Positions 10,308 to 21,797 of a stretch of DNA of 64,000 nt are shown in pieces. The notes beneath the pieces were generated by a model that worked only from the letters and a program-made list of their open reading frames with translations, did not search any database and was not told the DNA's origin. The DNA comes from Knoxdaviesia capensis. Lineage: Eukaryota > Ascomycota > Sordariomycetes > Microascales > Gondwanamycetaceae. The DNA lies in NCBI GenBank assembly GCA_001510575.1, contig LNGK01000003.1, forward strand, positions 440,883 to 504,882, given 5' to 3'. A program made the translations under genes and the position numbers. Position 1 is the first letter of the stretch. Every line of letters starts with the position of its first letter.

Positions 10308-11582
10308 TTACATGTGAGTGTACTCGCTCTTGACAACAGGGTACACGTCGTCTCCGTAGGTGGCGTTCAGCGAGACCTTGCCAATGACGTCTCCCGACTC
10401 GAGGCGGTTCCACGAGGTGATCTCGTGGTTGCGGAGCTGCTCGAGATCAACGAGAATCTGGCGACCGCCGCGGATCCAGCTGCCGTAGCCGCCGTAGCCG
10501 GTGTGCTGGCTGAAGCACAGGTTGATGCCGTTGCCGGCGGTGTCCATGCCCGGCTCCAGCGTGTCCCACTTGTAGCACCAGGTGTCGCCGTGGTCGTGGC
10601 CGCTGAACAGCGCGAGCATGCCCGGCACGGCGGCCAGGGCGGCCAGGAACGGGCGGTCGACGCCGTTGTAGCCGCTGCAGCCCGCCGTGGCGTCGGCACA
10701 CCAGTTCTGGCCCTGGGCGGCCAGCGGCACGTCCTCGTTGATGCCGGGGAAGCGGGAGCCGTCGACGCCCTTCCTCTGCAGGGCCAGCGACGCGGTGGTG
10801 GGGATGTGCACGAAGCCGAGCGACGGGATGGTCCTGTTGAAGCGGGTGTGGATGCGCGCGCTGGCCGCGGCGAACCAGGCGGCCACGCCGGCATCGACCC
10901 AGTTCGGGTGGCCGACCTTGGAGCCGGCGACGTTCAGCGAGCCGCCGCGGCTGTCGAAGAACCACAGCAGCAGGTCGGGCGCGCAGCACGCGTGGGAGCA
11001 GTCGGCGTTGTACACCGGCAGGTAGTAGTTGGACGAGCCGGCGGCGGGGCCCGACACCATGCTGCCGGTGTACGACAGGGGGTACTTGGACTCGGCCGCG
11101 AGGATCTGCGGGCCGGAGATGTTCATGTCGTAGTCGTGGTTGCCGTAGGTCGACGCCCACGGCACGTTCTTCTCGACGAGCGGGCCGGCGATCATGTCGA
11201 CGTAGGCGGTGCTGTTCTCGGCGAACACGTTCTCGCCGGTGATCAGGTCGCCGTTGAGCACGACGAAGTCCGGGGACTCGGCGTCGAGCACGGTGCGCAT
11301 CACGCGGAGCGTGTTCACGTCCTGCTCCGGGCCCCAGGCATCCCAGGCATCTGGCAGGACGTAGATTTTAGCAACAGTGGGCACATATATACCACATACC
11401 CGACCCCCCTTCCTGGGGAGAGCACCGGAGGGAAAGACGGCGGGGAGACACTTACTCTCGCCAAAGTGCAGATCCTGGAACACGGAAATGTGGAAGGTTC
11501 CGTCCTTCTGGAAGGTCAGAGGCGGCTTGGTGGCAGCCAGAGCCAGGCCGGCGAGCGGCAGAACAGACACGAGGAAGTTCAT
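10308..11582 (-). CDS. Secreted calcineurin-like metallophosphoesterase
   Basis: A two-metal phosphoesterase, probably extracellular. Two exons (11456-11582 and 10308-11350) encode 389 residues. The 105-base intron (11351-11455) has GTAAGT and CAG borders. It also reads through in frame, but removing it restores the family segment DLHFGENAWDAWGP. A signal peptide (MNFLVSVLPLAGLALAA) is followed by the metallophosphatase motifs in order: D-x-H in QDLHFGE, NGDLITGEN, YGNHDYD, the histidine in GFVHIPTT, and FSGHDHGDTWC. These residues bind the two metals and the phosphate. Homologues in filamentous fungi are annotated as purple-acid-phosphatase-like or Dcr2-like phosphatases; the natural substrate is not known. 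A TA/TACA microsatellite lies about 100 bases upstream, within the likely 5' leader or promoter. A 496-codon open frame on the opposite strand is a codon-bias shadow. Confidence 0.88.
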   Translation of the reverse strand: MNFLVSVLPLAGLALAATKPPLTFQKDGTFHISVFQDLHFGESKCLPAVFPSGALPRKGGRVCGIYVPTVAKIYVLPDAWDAWGPEQDVNTLRVMRTVLDAESPDFVVLNGDLITGENVFAENSTAYVDMIAGPLVEKNVPWASTYGNHDYDMNISGPQILAAESKYPLSYTGSMVSGPAAGSSNYYLPVYNADCSHACCAPDLLLWFFDSRGGSLNVAGSKVGHPNWVDAGVAAWFAAASARIHTRFNRTIPSLGFVHIPTTASLALQRKGVDGSRFPGINEDVPLAAQGQNWCADATAGCSGYNGVDRPFLAALAAVPGMLALFSGHDHGDTWCYKWDTLEPGMDTAGNGINLCFSQHTGYGGYGSWIRGGRQILVDLEQLRNHEITSWNRLESGDVIGKVSLNATYGDDVYPVVKSEYTHM

Positions 11583-11685
11583 GGTTGGGTCTTTGGAGGA
11601 TCTGAGGACGGGTGTGGAAGATCACAGGGAGACTCGGGATCACCAGAGACCCCCAATGGCAGGTCTGCAGGACCCGTATAGACAT

Positions 11686-11771
11686 CTATATATACATACA
11701 TACATATATACATATATACATACATACATATATACATATATACATATATACATATATACATATATATATAA
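11686..11771. repeat. TA/TACA microsatellite
   Basis: About 85 bases of alternating TA and TACA units, in the upstream region of the minus-strand phosphoesterase gene. Confidence 0.92.
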
Positions 11772-12405
11772 GTGTCGGATCCAGTCTCGGTCAAGCCCCT
11801 CCAAAAAAAGAGGAATTTCCGGGTGGGACACATGCTCACAGCCAGTGACGGGCCGCAGCCAGGAAACGTGCGAATGGCACGATTGAGATAATATCCTGTG
11901 GTTCCTGGTCCATGCAGCAAATTCAATGCAGGTGTATACACGCGCATATCGCCGCATCTTACATCTGATCTGATGGAGCAGGAGTAATGCTCGATCAGGA
12001 CGAAGAGTTGGTCGCCGGCATTCCACGGCACCAAAGGCGTGACGGATGGCCCGGGGGTTGGGGAAACGTGAAAAGCAAAACGGTGGAGTGTGGTATTCTG
12101 GGATCTCGGTCCGAGAGTTTTGCGCGCGAGTATCTCACTGTTGAAAATCGAAGAGAGAAACAAAAATCGCCAAAAGAATTAAGCCAAAAGTTAAAAAGGA
12201 AAAGGAAAAAAACCCAAAAAAGATGGTTCGGCTTAATGGGAGTTCGAACAGGGACTGCTAACTATTGTCGCAGCGCACCCGTCCTGCATCGTTATACCAC
12301 CAGGCCAAACAAGCTTTCCGGGGAGTGGTCGTCCTGCTCCCCTGAGGAACGTGTGCGGTAAGTGCCTTTATATATCATACACGTAAACAGAAGGACGCGT
12401 CGGGT

Positions 12406-12456
12406 TGTTGTTGTTATTGTTGTGACTGTTGTTGTAGTTGTTGTTGTTCTCGTTGT
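12406..12456. repeat. Imperfect GTT trinucleotide tract
   Basis: About 50 bases of GTT units with scattered substitutions, just before a double AACCCT box. Confidence 0.85.
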
Positions 12457-15400
12457 GGGCAGAACCCTAACCCTAGCCCCGCGAAATATCACGACATGGC
12501 TAATACTATCCGGGAAGCATTTCACTAACCCAGTATCAAGCAGAGGGGTCGTTTACACACACACAGGCTCAGAGAAGCCCCAGGCCAACTGAAAACCGGC
12601 AATCCGTGCGCGGATGCTGTCAAATCTCAGACTGTCAGTTTCGTGAAGCGCGACTTCTTGGATCAAGCGAGCCAGTTTCTAGAATAATGCCAGCGAACAT
12701 TTGCAGAACTTGGGTGGGTTACCGTGGGTTGAAGATTCTCGTCCCTCCAATCAAGCAGAGACACAGCAAGATCATGTTCAACAATGTCCCTTCAGTCGAG
12801 TCGATCGATCACCTTGGTCAATGCACAGATGGTTGTCGTAGGACAGGGACCGTTCACGGTACGTGATTCCATCGGCCGAGTCACAGCGTTGTGTATTTCC
12901 AAGGCTAATGCTGTGCACAGGATGTTATTGCCGTCATGCCTCGGAATTTTCGAGCAAAGTCAGCAGTCACATCCTCGGAGCGGGCCCGGACGTTGAGACC
13001 CCGGCCTCCACCGAGATACCCGTCGGCAGTGGCGAAGCCGGCCCATGCTCACAAACCCGAAGAGTATTCCCTCTCATCTGTATCCACCTTCACATCACCT
13101 TTCCTCTCTCTTTCTCTCGGCTGAGGATGTCGCCTTGGTGAAGCCGGGGCTCTCCGAGGTCGGAAGCCTGCTCTCCGCTGCTATGGACGAGGCAAGGCTT
13201 CTTCACGAGTCCAGTGATCAGTTCGAGATGGCCATCGTGCTTGGAGTCTAACTCCGAAACAGATATGCGGCGACTAATGGCGTGTTCCAGTGTTACACAG
13301 CAAACGGGACACGGGACATCCAACGGGCCGTATGTATGTGCAAACACCGGAGAGAAGGGAGCTGACGGCCGGGGGTTTGCCGGTTGTCAAGCCGCGGAAT
13401 ATCAGAAGCAGCCGGGCATTTCCTTACACGGGACACCAGAGGAGAGAAACGGCTCACACGGGATACATAAAGCCCGGAAGACGGAACCACAAGCTCTGAA
13501 TCGCACGTCCACGAGAGACATCACAGACGTTGAAATTTTCGGTGTGTGTTTTGTGTAACGATATCGGGATAGAAAGAAATGCCCGTTCCGAGAGCGGAGC
13601 TTCTTCCACTTATCTACATGCAAGTTCGGAGAGGGGAAGAATTGAAAATAAAAAGAAAAAGAAAAGAAAATCAGATAAAACTCAAATTAAACCCCAACAA
13701 ACGCTTGTTGGTTGTGTTTATTCTCCGGGCACCAGCCCCGCGCGAAAGAGATGAAGAAAGACAGGCAAAAAATTGCATAAGAGCCGTCCCATACGAATCC
13801 GGAAAAACAAAGGATTACGCGAGAGTGATGACCATGGCCGGGCCTGGACTCTGAAGAGTGTGTGTCACTGGTTCTGTTATGGGTGGGATGACAACCAGGA
13901 CAGAGGGAGAGACAGGAAGAGAGAGAGAGAGAGAGAGAAAAGTGATAGATCCGATTGATTACCATCAACCCATGTCAAAAGTAATCCCAACAACGGAAAA
14001 GCAAACGGCGTAACTAGTTCCCGATGGAAACCGCGCGGTGGGCGGTCCAAATCCCGGCACAAATCGGCCTTGACAACACCACCACCTCAACCGCAAACCC
14101 TTTTTGTCTTCTTTTTTTTTCCAGCTCTGGTTCTCGCTGGCGGTGGCGGGGCGGCTCTGTCACTGCAGGACTAGTCCGTGCTGGGCTTTTACAGTCATGT
14201 TGGAGTAAGTGACAGTATTCTGGATGTCCGCGATATCCGTGCACTGAGGGGGCGGAAAACGAGAGCATGACTCAAGTATCACGACCTGTCATAAAGTTTT
14301 CACGGGTGTCCTGGTGGTGTCAGACTGGAAATTACGCAGCGAGGCTGGCTTGGGAAACGAAAGGGTCCCATGCATGTGTGTCCGTACACAGGACGGAGGA
14401 TCAGGATACAAGGCCATCATGAACAAATCCCGGCTGAACCGTTCAGTATTAGGCATATGAATGATATTGTAAACTTGAATCCCACCCAAGCAATGGAGAC
14501 CCTTGGTGACTCTGTTGCTTCGTTTGCGTTTGCGGTCCTGATTTACAACAAACCGCCATGGCCCATATTCACGTTTGCTACCATCTGGTGCCATCGTGAA
14601 TCACGGCAGTCCAGCGTCTCTTCCTCGATATAAAAAGCCGAAGACTCCCTGGCAGCTTCACATCTCCAGCATCAGTCTGCAACCAGACATCGAATCTCCG
14701 ACTAGAAGCCTCCCGACGACCAGCCATCGAAGACAGCTCTCCGCCGGCGACAGTGGCGGGCATTTGGACACAAGCTTTAGAAACCATCATCTTCCGGAAG
14801 ATGCAGTGTCGGAAGGGTGTTTTTTGCTGACTGACACCCCATCGCAGCCGCTGACCGCCTGCCATCTTGCTGCGGGCTGTCATGGTGGACGGGGGGGCAT
14901 ACGGGTGGCGGCCCCTCCAGTGTGCGGGTGCCCGGGCTCGGACGCGGCGGCAGTGGCGGTGAGAGTCCCCGGAAACACCGGTAGGCAGCCTAGCGAGCCG
15001 ATACCGGGGCGACGGCTCGCGCCGACGGCGGCTACGGGGCCGGGAGGAGCGCAACCGCGGAAGAGCACTCACCACCCGGGGGACAGTATATCACCGACGG
15101 CGCATTCAACGGCTTCACATCAACCTGTTCATCCTGCCGGTTTCCAGATGTTGGTGGATGATACACGGCTTTTGGTGTGTGCAGTTCGTCCAGACCTATC
15201 GAGACAATCCGACGACTTGAAGGGCAAGGCACGTCTACTGGTTCGTGGATGCAAGAATGGGAGTGCTATTGGGTGTATCTCTGTGTGTGTGTGTGTGAGT
15301 GGGGTGTTTGGTTAAGAGTCGAGACCACCATCGCACCCCCAGCTTTCCCATGTCTTCTAACTCCCTTTCGGTAGCGAGAAAAAGAGAAACAAACTAAATT

Positions 15401-15723
15401 AAACATGAAAGCTCAGTTGTCACAAAAAAAACCAATAAAAGGAAGAACGCTACCGTAGCATGGCAGCTCTGGGGATTCCAAGCCTTGTGGGTGAACTTAC
15501 ATTCTGCATTTTGTATATTTCTTCTTAACAACTTGGTCCGCGACCCCTCGCCACCTAGTCCCTGTTTTTTCTTTTTTCTTTCTCTATTCCCACCTTAACT
15601 TTCCCTGCTCCTCTCCTGTAGCTAATCTTCTTCTTCTCCTCCTCCTCATTTTTATTTTGTCTTCTCCCCTTCGTCTGCCTTCCAACGTGGCACACACAAA
15701 AGGCCCCAGTTCCACCCTCCACC

Positions 15724-17796
15724 ATGGCCTCCGAAAAAGACGCCGCCGCCCCCATCATCGGCTCCGTCGAGCCCACCGCTGCCGCACTGACCACCGGCCC
15801 CGCGGCCACCGGCGGTCGCGATGTGGCCATCGACATGGCCGGCGAGGAGCAGCACGCGATCGACCCGGTCATCGAGGCGCGTGCCGTGCGCAAGATCGAC
15901 TTCTTTTTGATTCCGGCGATGATCTTTGGATGTAAGTTCTTACGGGTGGGGGTGTGAGATGGTGATGTTTGGGTACTTTTCTGGTTGGTTGGCTCGAGTT
16001 TGTGTGTCTCGGTCCGTCCCGGGCGGTCTGGATGAGCCGTCCACTAACTAAAGGTGGTCCCACGACACCGGAGGGTCAAAGAGGCCGAGACAGGAAAGAG
16101 GAGGACAGATAAGATAAAACACACAGGCATGTAGATGTCTCTAATCACGGCCAAGATTCCCTTACCCAGACGGCCTGGTCTACTACGACAAGGCCATCCT
16201 CGGCTCGGCCGTGCTCTTCGGCATGACCGACGACCTGCACCTCCGCCTCGTCGACACCTCGACCACGCCGCCCACCGTCGACACCTCGCGGCTCAGCTGG
16301 GCCACGTCGCTGTTCTACTTCGGTATGCTGGCGGGCCTGTACCCGATGACGTACGCGCTGCAGCGCTTCGACATCGGCCGCATCCTCGGCGCCGTGGTGG
16401 TGGTGTGGTCGGCCGTGTGCATGCTGACCGCCGCGGTCACCTCGCACCAGGGGCTGTACGTGCAGCGCTTCACGCTCGGCGCCGTCGAGAGCATCATCCC
16501 CACCGGCTTCATGTGCATCGTGTCCGGCTACTACACGCAGAGCGAGCAGAGCCTGCGCCAGAGCTGGTGGTTCAGCAGCACCGGCCTGTTCACCATCATC
16601 GGCGGCGGCCTCAACTACGGCTTCGCGCAGATCACCGGCGGCGGGCTGCACCGCTGGCAGTACATCTACCTGCTGGCCGGGTCGCTGACCTTCCTGTTCG
16701 GCCTGTTCTGCTTCGCCATGCCGAACTCGCCCGTGTCGGCGTGGTTCCTGACCCCCGAGGAGCGGTTCACGGCTGTTGAGCGGCTGCGCTACGGCCAGAC
16801 CGGCGTGCGGTGCACCACGTTCAAGGCCAGCCAGCTGAAGGAGGCCGTGCTGGACGTGAAGGTGTGGCTGATTGCGCTGATGATGGCGTCTGCGTGAGTT
16901 TCCATGCCCGGTTTCCCCCGGTTTCCCCCGGCTTCCCCCGGCTTCCCCTGGTTTCCCCCCCTTTTCCCCGGCCCGTCGCCCACAAGCTAACCGACTTCCG
17001 CGGGGTGCACAGGTACACCATGAACGGCGCGGTGAGCGGCTTCGGCCCGCTGATCGTGTCGACGTTCGGCTGGAACACGCTGCAGTCAATCCTGTTCCAG
17101 TTCCCGCTGGGCGGGCTGTGCTTCATTGTGATCCTGCTGACCGGCTACCTGGGCTCGCGCTTCGAGAACATCCGCATCTTCATGCTGATGGCCACGTGCC
17201 TGCCGGTAATGGCCGGCTGCGCCATGATCTGGCGCAGCGAGTGGACGTACCACGCGGCCGCGCCCGTCGTCGGCTACTCCATCACCGGCTTCTTCGGCGG
17301 CACCGTCAGCCTGATCATCACCGTCGGCATGTCCAACGTCTCGGGCCACACCAAGAAGAGCTTCATGGCGGCCACCATCTTCGTGGCGTACTGCGTGGGT
17401 GAGTGGCGGATAGGGTGACGCTGGAAGTGGGGATAAAAGGTGTATCCCTCGTGCTAACGCGCCCCCGTGTCGTTAGGAAACATCGTCGGCCCGCAGCTCG
17501 TCCGCTCGCAGTCCAAGGCCCGCCACTACCCGGAGCTTTGGCTCGGCCTGATCATCTGGTAAGCAGCAGGCCTATGTTTATCCATAACAAGGAACCCGGC
17601 TGACACACTTCACGTCACTTCACTTCACTCTCCCAGCTATGTCATCTGCATGCTCGCCGCCATCGCGCTGTACTTTCACCTCCGCGCGGAGAACAAGAAG
17701 AAGGAGGCGCTGGTGAAAGACGACGCCGAGCGTGCGAAGCTGGCCTTCCTCGATCTGACCGACAAGGAGAACCCGTACTTCCGGTACGTGATGTGA
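15724..17796 (+). CDS. MFS anion:cation symporter (Dal5/Tna1-type)
   Basis: A plasma-membrane transporter of the ACS branch of the major facilitator superfamily, which imports organic anions such as allantoate, nicotinate or biotin with protons; the substrate cannot be read from the sequence. Five exons (15724-15931, 16170-16893, 17013-17398, 17477-17558, 17637-17796) join to 519 residues. About 70 hydrophilic N-terminal residues precede twelve predicted helices. Family signatures include VRKIDFFLIPAM before helix 1, GLVYYDKAILGSAVLFGM, the loop YALQRFDIGRILG and the C-terminal DLTDKENPYFRYVM typical of Dal5-like carriers. Splice borders restore these motifs, for example GGA-T/AC giving GYGL-type sequence. 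Intron 1 is unusually long (238 bases), and intron 2 holds six near-identical 10-base repeats. The gene lies about 870 bases before CCT7 in the same orientation, with no functional link apparent. Confidence 0.9.
16911..16970 (+). repeat. Six 10-base tandem repeats within intron 2 of the transporter gene
   Basis: Units of the form GTTTCCCCCG or GCTTCCCCCG repeat six times with few changes, inside the intron 16894-17012. They leave the donor and acceptor sites untouched. The opposite strand gives a collagen-like false reading frame. Confidence 0.9.
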
Positions 17797-18663
17797 CCGG
17801 GGCGGAGATCACGAGCAGATGACCGGGTGTATAGAAGAATGAAGATAAAATATAATATAGAAAGAACCAGCCTGCAAAAGAGCTTAGGAAAGCAAACGCA
17901 AACGAGAGACGGAAGGGAGGGAAAGTCGACGGGGGTAGGGCACGTGTCTCAGGGCTTCAGATATATGCCGGGCTCTCGCCGTTCCAGAGGGCTCGTTCGC
18001 TACTTTACAGCGCTTGATACCCTGTAGATTTTGGATGTTATAGGGTGTGAGTCCCTTAGGGTTATCTAGGGTTCACTTTCAGTCCATCTGATAGTTACAC
18101 ACTGCACAAATAAGTTCAACTCATTCAAAAGAGTGAAAACCAGCCCAGATGTGAAGCCCAGTGCTCTTCTCTCTGCTTCCTCGCCCAGTCTTATCGTCCC
18201 AATCTTCACGTGCATGTCCCCGTGATGCGTGACGATAAGATAAGACTGCCCCTCCATCTCCCCCAGCCAATCACAAAAAGCAATCCCTAAAATGCCCCCC
18301 ATTTTCTGCTGTAAGGCAACTCTTTTTTTTCTGACCATTTCCATTCCACAGCTTTCAAATCTGCCCCTGCAAAACCATGATATCCCCCCTCTACCAGGAA
18401 AAAAATATTCCATAGGCTACCACACACTTCTCTGCATTTTCCACTCGGCCTGTCAATCGCATCTTGAAGCCTGGCTCAACTTTTATTTTTTCTCTCTTCC
18501 CCTGTATCCACCCTCATCTTCACTCTTCACACCGTTTCGCCTGTATCAACCGAACTTGCCTCTCCCCTCCAGTATCGGCTGACACTCTTCGTCTTCCTCT
18601 CCGTGATACTGATACCACCGTTCTTGTCGTCCTTTTTTCGCTTCTTTTCCGCTCATTTTCACA
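17797..18663. other. Intergenic region and CCT7 promoter
   Basis: Between the transporter stop and the CCT7 start. It contains a double TTAGGGTT/CTAGGGTT box at 18056-18073 and a pyrimidine-rich leader over about 18420-18660. No gene is seen. Confidence 0.6.
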
Positions 18664-20772
18664 ATGTCTTTTGGTGGCCAGACCCCGACCATCATCGTCC
18701 TAAAAGAGGGTACGTGATGATGATGATCATTCTTTGGCGGTGGTGATTGTCTTCAGAAAATTCAAAGCTTCTCCAGCTACCCCGCCCCCACAACAGCCCC
18801 TATTTTGCAGTCTCGCGATCCATCCCCACGCCCCTTCCGCTTCGATTGTCCTCGTTCTCGCTGTGGGCTGTGTGGTCGTTTGTATTTGGTCGATCCTTGC
18901 GGCGGCTGATTGCTAAGCTGGCGTCTAACTGTTTGGCGGCGTTTGTCTCTTGCGTCTATAGGCACCGATACCTCGCAGGGTCGCGGACAGATAATATCGA
19001 ACATCGATGCGTGTCTCGCCGTGCAGGCCACCGTCAAGCCCACGCTGGGTCCGTACGGCGGTGATCTGCTGATGGTTGACGAGAACGGCAAGCAGACCAT
19101 CACCAACGACGGTGCCACCGTCATGAAGGCATGTCTTGTGCCCCGTGTGCCCGCCGAGTGGCCGTTGATCTTCTGACTTTCCGTGTCTCTCGCTGCAGCT
19201 CCTCGAAATCGTCCACCCCGCCGCCAGAATCCTCGTCGATATCGCACGATCGCAAGATGCCGAGGTCGGTGATGGCACCACGTCGGTAGTCGTCCTCGCC
19301 GGAGAAATCCTCAAGGAGGTCAAGGACCACGTCGACCAGGGCGTCAGCCCCCAGATCATCATCAAGGGCCTGCGGAGAGCATCGCAGATGGCTGTCAACA
19401 AGATCAAGGAGATCGCCATCTCGACAAGCGAGTCCAACCGGAGAGAAACCCTGGCCAAGCTGGCCGGCACCGCCATGACCAGCAAGCTGATCAAGCGCAA
19501 CACCACCTTTTTCACCAAGAGTATGCATGCACACACACACTCTCTCCTTCCATTGTTTTTTTTTTTTTTGCCAGTCTCTTGCCACAGTCGCTTGCCACAG
19601 AAACTAACCTCCCTCCCTATCCGTCCCCTCTAGTGGTTGTCGACGCCGTGCTATCCCTCGACCAGGACGACCTCAACGAGAAGCTCATCGGCATAAAGAA
19701 GATTACCGGCGGCTCGCTGACCGAGTCGATCTTCGTCAACGGCGTCGCCTTCAAGAAGACCTTTGCCTACGCCGGCTTCGAGCAGCAGCCCAAATCGTTC
19801 ACGAAGCCCAAGATTGTGTGCCTCAACGTCGAGCTCGAGCTCAAGGCCGAGAAGGACAACGCCGAGGTGCGCGTCGAGCAGGTGTCGGAGTACCAGGCCA
19901 TTGTCGACGCCGAGTGGCAGATCATCTACCGCAAGCTCGAGGAGGTGTACAGCACCGGCGCCAAGGTGGTGCTGAGCAAGCTGCCGATTGGCGATCTGGC
20001 CACCCAGTACTTCGCCGACCGCGACGTGTTCTGCGCCGGCCGCGTGGCCTCGGAGGACATGGAGCGCGTGCTGCAGGCCACCGGCGCCACGCTGCAGTCG
20101 ACCACCTCCGACATCAAGGCCGAGCACCTGGGCACGTGCGGCTCGTTCGACGAGCGCCAGATCGGCGGCGAGCGCTACAACTTCTTCGAGGACTGCCCGG
20201 AGGCCAAGTCGTGCACGCTGGTGCTGCGCGGCGGCGCCGAGCAGTTCATCGCCGAGGTCGAGCGGTCGCTGCACGACGCCATCATGATCGTCAAGCGCGC
20301 CATCAAGAACCAGACCATTGTCGCCGGCGGCGGCGCCGTCGAGATGGAGCTGTCGGCCTACCTGCACCGCTTCGCCGACAAGAACATCTCCAACAAGCAG
20401 CAGGCGATCATCAAGTCGTTCGCCAAGGCGCTCGAGGTGATCCCGCGCCAGCTGTGCGACAACGCCGGCTTCGACGCCACCGACATCCTCAACCGGCTGC
20501 GCGTCGAGCACCGCAAGGGCCACGTGTGGGCGGGAGTCGACTTTGCCAACGAGGGCGTGGCCGACATGATGGAGCGCTTTGTGTGGGAGCCGGCGCTGAT
20601 CAAGATCAACGCCATCCAGGCCGCCACCGAGGCCAGCTGTCTGATTCTCAGCGTCGACGAGACGATCCGCAACGAGGAGAGCAAGGCGCCGCAGGCCCCC
20701 GGCCAGGCGTTGCCGCCGGGTGCCGCGCAGCGTGCTCTGCGCGGTCGCGGACGGGGTATGCCCCGGCGGTAG
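18664..20772 (+). CDS. cct7: Chaperonin TRiC/CCT subunit eta
   Basis: One of the eight subunits of the cytosolic group II chaperonin that folds actin, tubulin and WD40 proteins using ATP. Four exons (18664-18709, 18962-19128, 19199-19520, 19634-20772) join to 557 residues, the usual length for CCT7. The start MSFGGQTPTIIVLKEG is typical of the eta subunit. ATP-site motifs follow: VKPTLGPYGGDLLMVD, ITNDGATVMK, GDGTTSVVVLAGE, and later CDNAGFDATDILN and VWAGVDF. The C-terminus is rich in Gly and Arg. Intron 1 is long (252 bases). Intron 2 (19129-19198) starts with GC (GCATGT) and ends in CAG; no in-frame GT donor exists nearby, so it appears to be a GC-AG intron. The gene converges on the Spt10-like gene about 1 kb away. 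A large open frame on the other strand over exon 4 is a shadow. Confidence 0.97.
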
Positions 20773-21797
20773 AGGGGGGTTGCTTCTGGGCCCTTGAAAA
20801 CCTGTGGGTGTATGGGGGGGGGGCGCGAATGAAGGGGGGGAAAAGTATATCTCGATACAATAGAAATCCATTCTTATGTGTCCTTGACCAGTCAATGTCG
20901 TAGCCCGATGACATCGTGCGTAAGCCATTACAGAAGAGGTCTGTCTATACGGAAGAAGAGTCACGAAATAATAACATGGGCGATGAAGAGAGAGAACAAA
21001 GTTATGGAAGAAGTGATGGAACAGAAATATGCATTGAACAGCCATGCCTCCATGGAAAAGAGCCATCCGCCATCATATAAACTAACACAGTTGAGAGATA
21101 AAAAAGAGGAAACTCCGGCACCGAAGACCATGAACCACCGACAAAATCAAGTTGAGCGCACACACACATACACACACACATGAGAAGATCAACAGGACCG
21201 TCGGCGAACACGACGTCGCAGACATCGAAGATGGACGAGACGTTGAAAGATGCAGATCTGGAGATTTGAAGGGGCTCGGAAAAGAAAAACCCCCAAGGAC
21301 ACACGTAGTATAACAACCGCTAAGAAAAAACGAAGAAGAAAAAAAACAAAAGCTGTCTCGCAGGAACACAGAAAAGACGGAGAAGCAAGAAACCGTGGAC
21401 GGGAGGGTCCGGCATGCAGAGAGCTAGATACTGAGATACATATGTGTGTGTGTTTGTGCGTGTGTGCGCGCACAGTGAGACTGGAATATGGGACAAGAAC
21501 GGGACGAGGACGGGCTGTGGCACGGTCGAGTCCCGAAGCAGCAACTCCGTCGAAGCAGAGTCATATGCAAGGGCCGTCGCCTGCAGCTCAGAACAACCCA
21601 CGCGGGTATGGCACGGAGAGCACGGCACAACGGACGGGTCCGGGTTCCCGGGTTTCCCTGCGCCGTCACCACTCCCAGAAAAACACCATGACGAGGAAGT
21701 TCAGAGCAGACAGCACGGGCGGGCGGGCGGCGGGGGGCGCGTGGGTATACATCGCATCGACGAAAGCAGCAAAAACGAAGCACGCCAAAAGCCGTGT
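20773..21797. other. Convergent intergenic region (CCT7 / Spt10-like)
   Basis: Holds both 3' flanks, a CA run near 21162-21180 and purine-rich DNA on the plus strand. I see no gene; short frames here have no motifs. Confidence 0.6.

Larger units (their letters stand above)
11583..15723. other. 4-kb spacer, no convincing gene
   Basis: Contains the TA/TACA microsatellite (11686-11771), a tRNA-like stretch on the minus strand (12226-12310), a GTT-rich tract (12406-12456), a double telomere-type box (12463-12476), GA runs near 13917-13940 and a GT run near 15282-15297. A TATA-like box near 14630 followed by CT-rich DNA resembles a promoter and leader, but no open frame downstream has a recognisable protein. 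The last 150 bases before 15724 are pyrimidine-rich and belong to the transporter promoter. Confidence 0.55.

Noticed and set aside
10191..11681. 496-codon plus-strand frame opposite the phosphoesterase
   Set aside because: A codon-bias shadow; the minus strand has signal peptide, splice sites and all metal-binding motifs.
12463..12476. Telomere-like AACCCTAACCCTAG as evidence of a chromosome end
   Set aside because: Only two units, in the middle of normal genes; other two-unit copies lie scattered over the window, so it is an interstitial motif.
14575..15315. 246-codon plus-strand frame after a TATA-like box, with a nearby GFTSTCSSCRF phrase in another frame that recalls cyanovirin-N domains
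   Set aside because: The phrase is isolated, out of frame with what follows, and no intron arrangement rebuilds a domain. It may be a relic but cannot be supported.
19651..21066. 471-codon minus-strand frame opposite CCT7
   Set aside because: It overlaps the conserved last exon of CCT7 and reads as Leu/Gly/Ala/Asp repeats.
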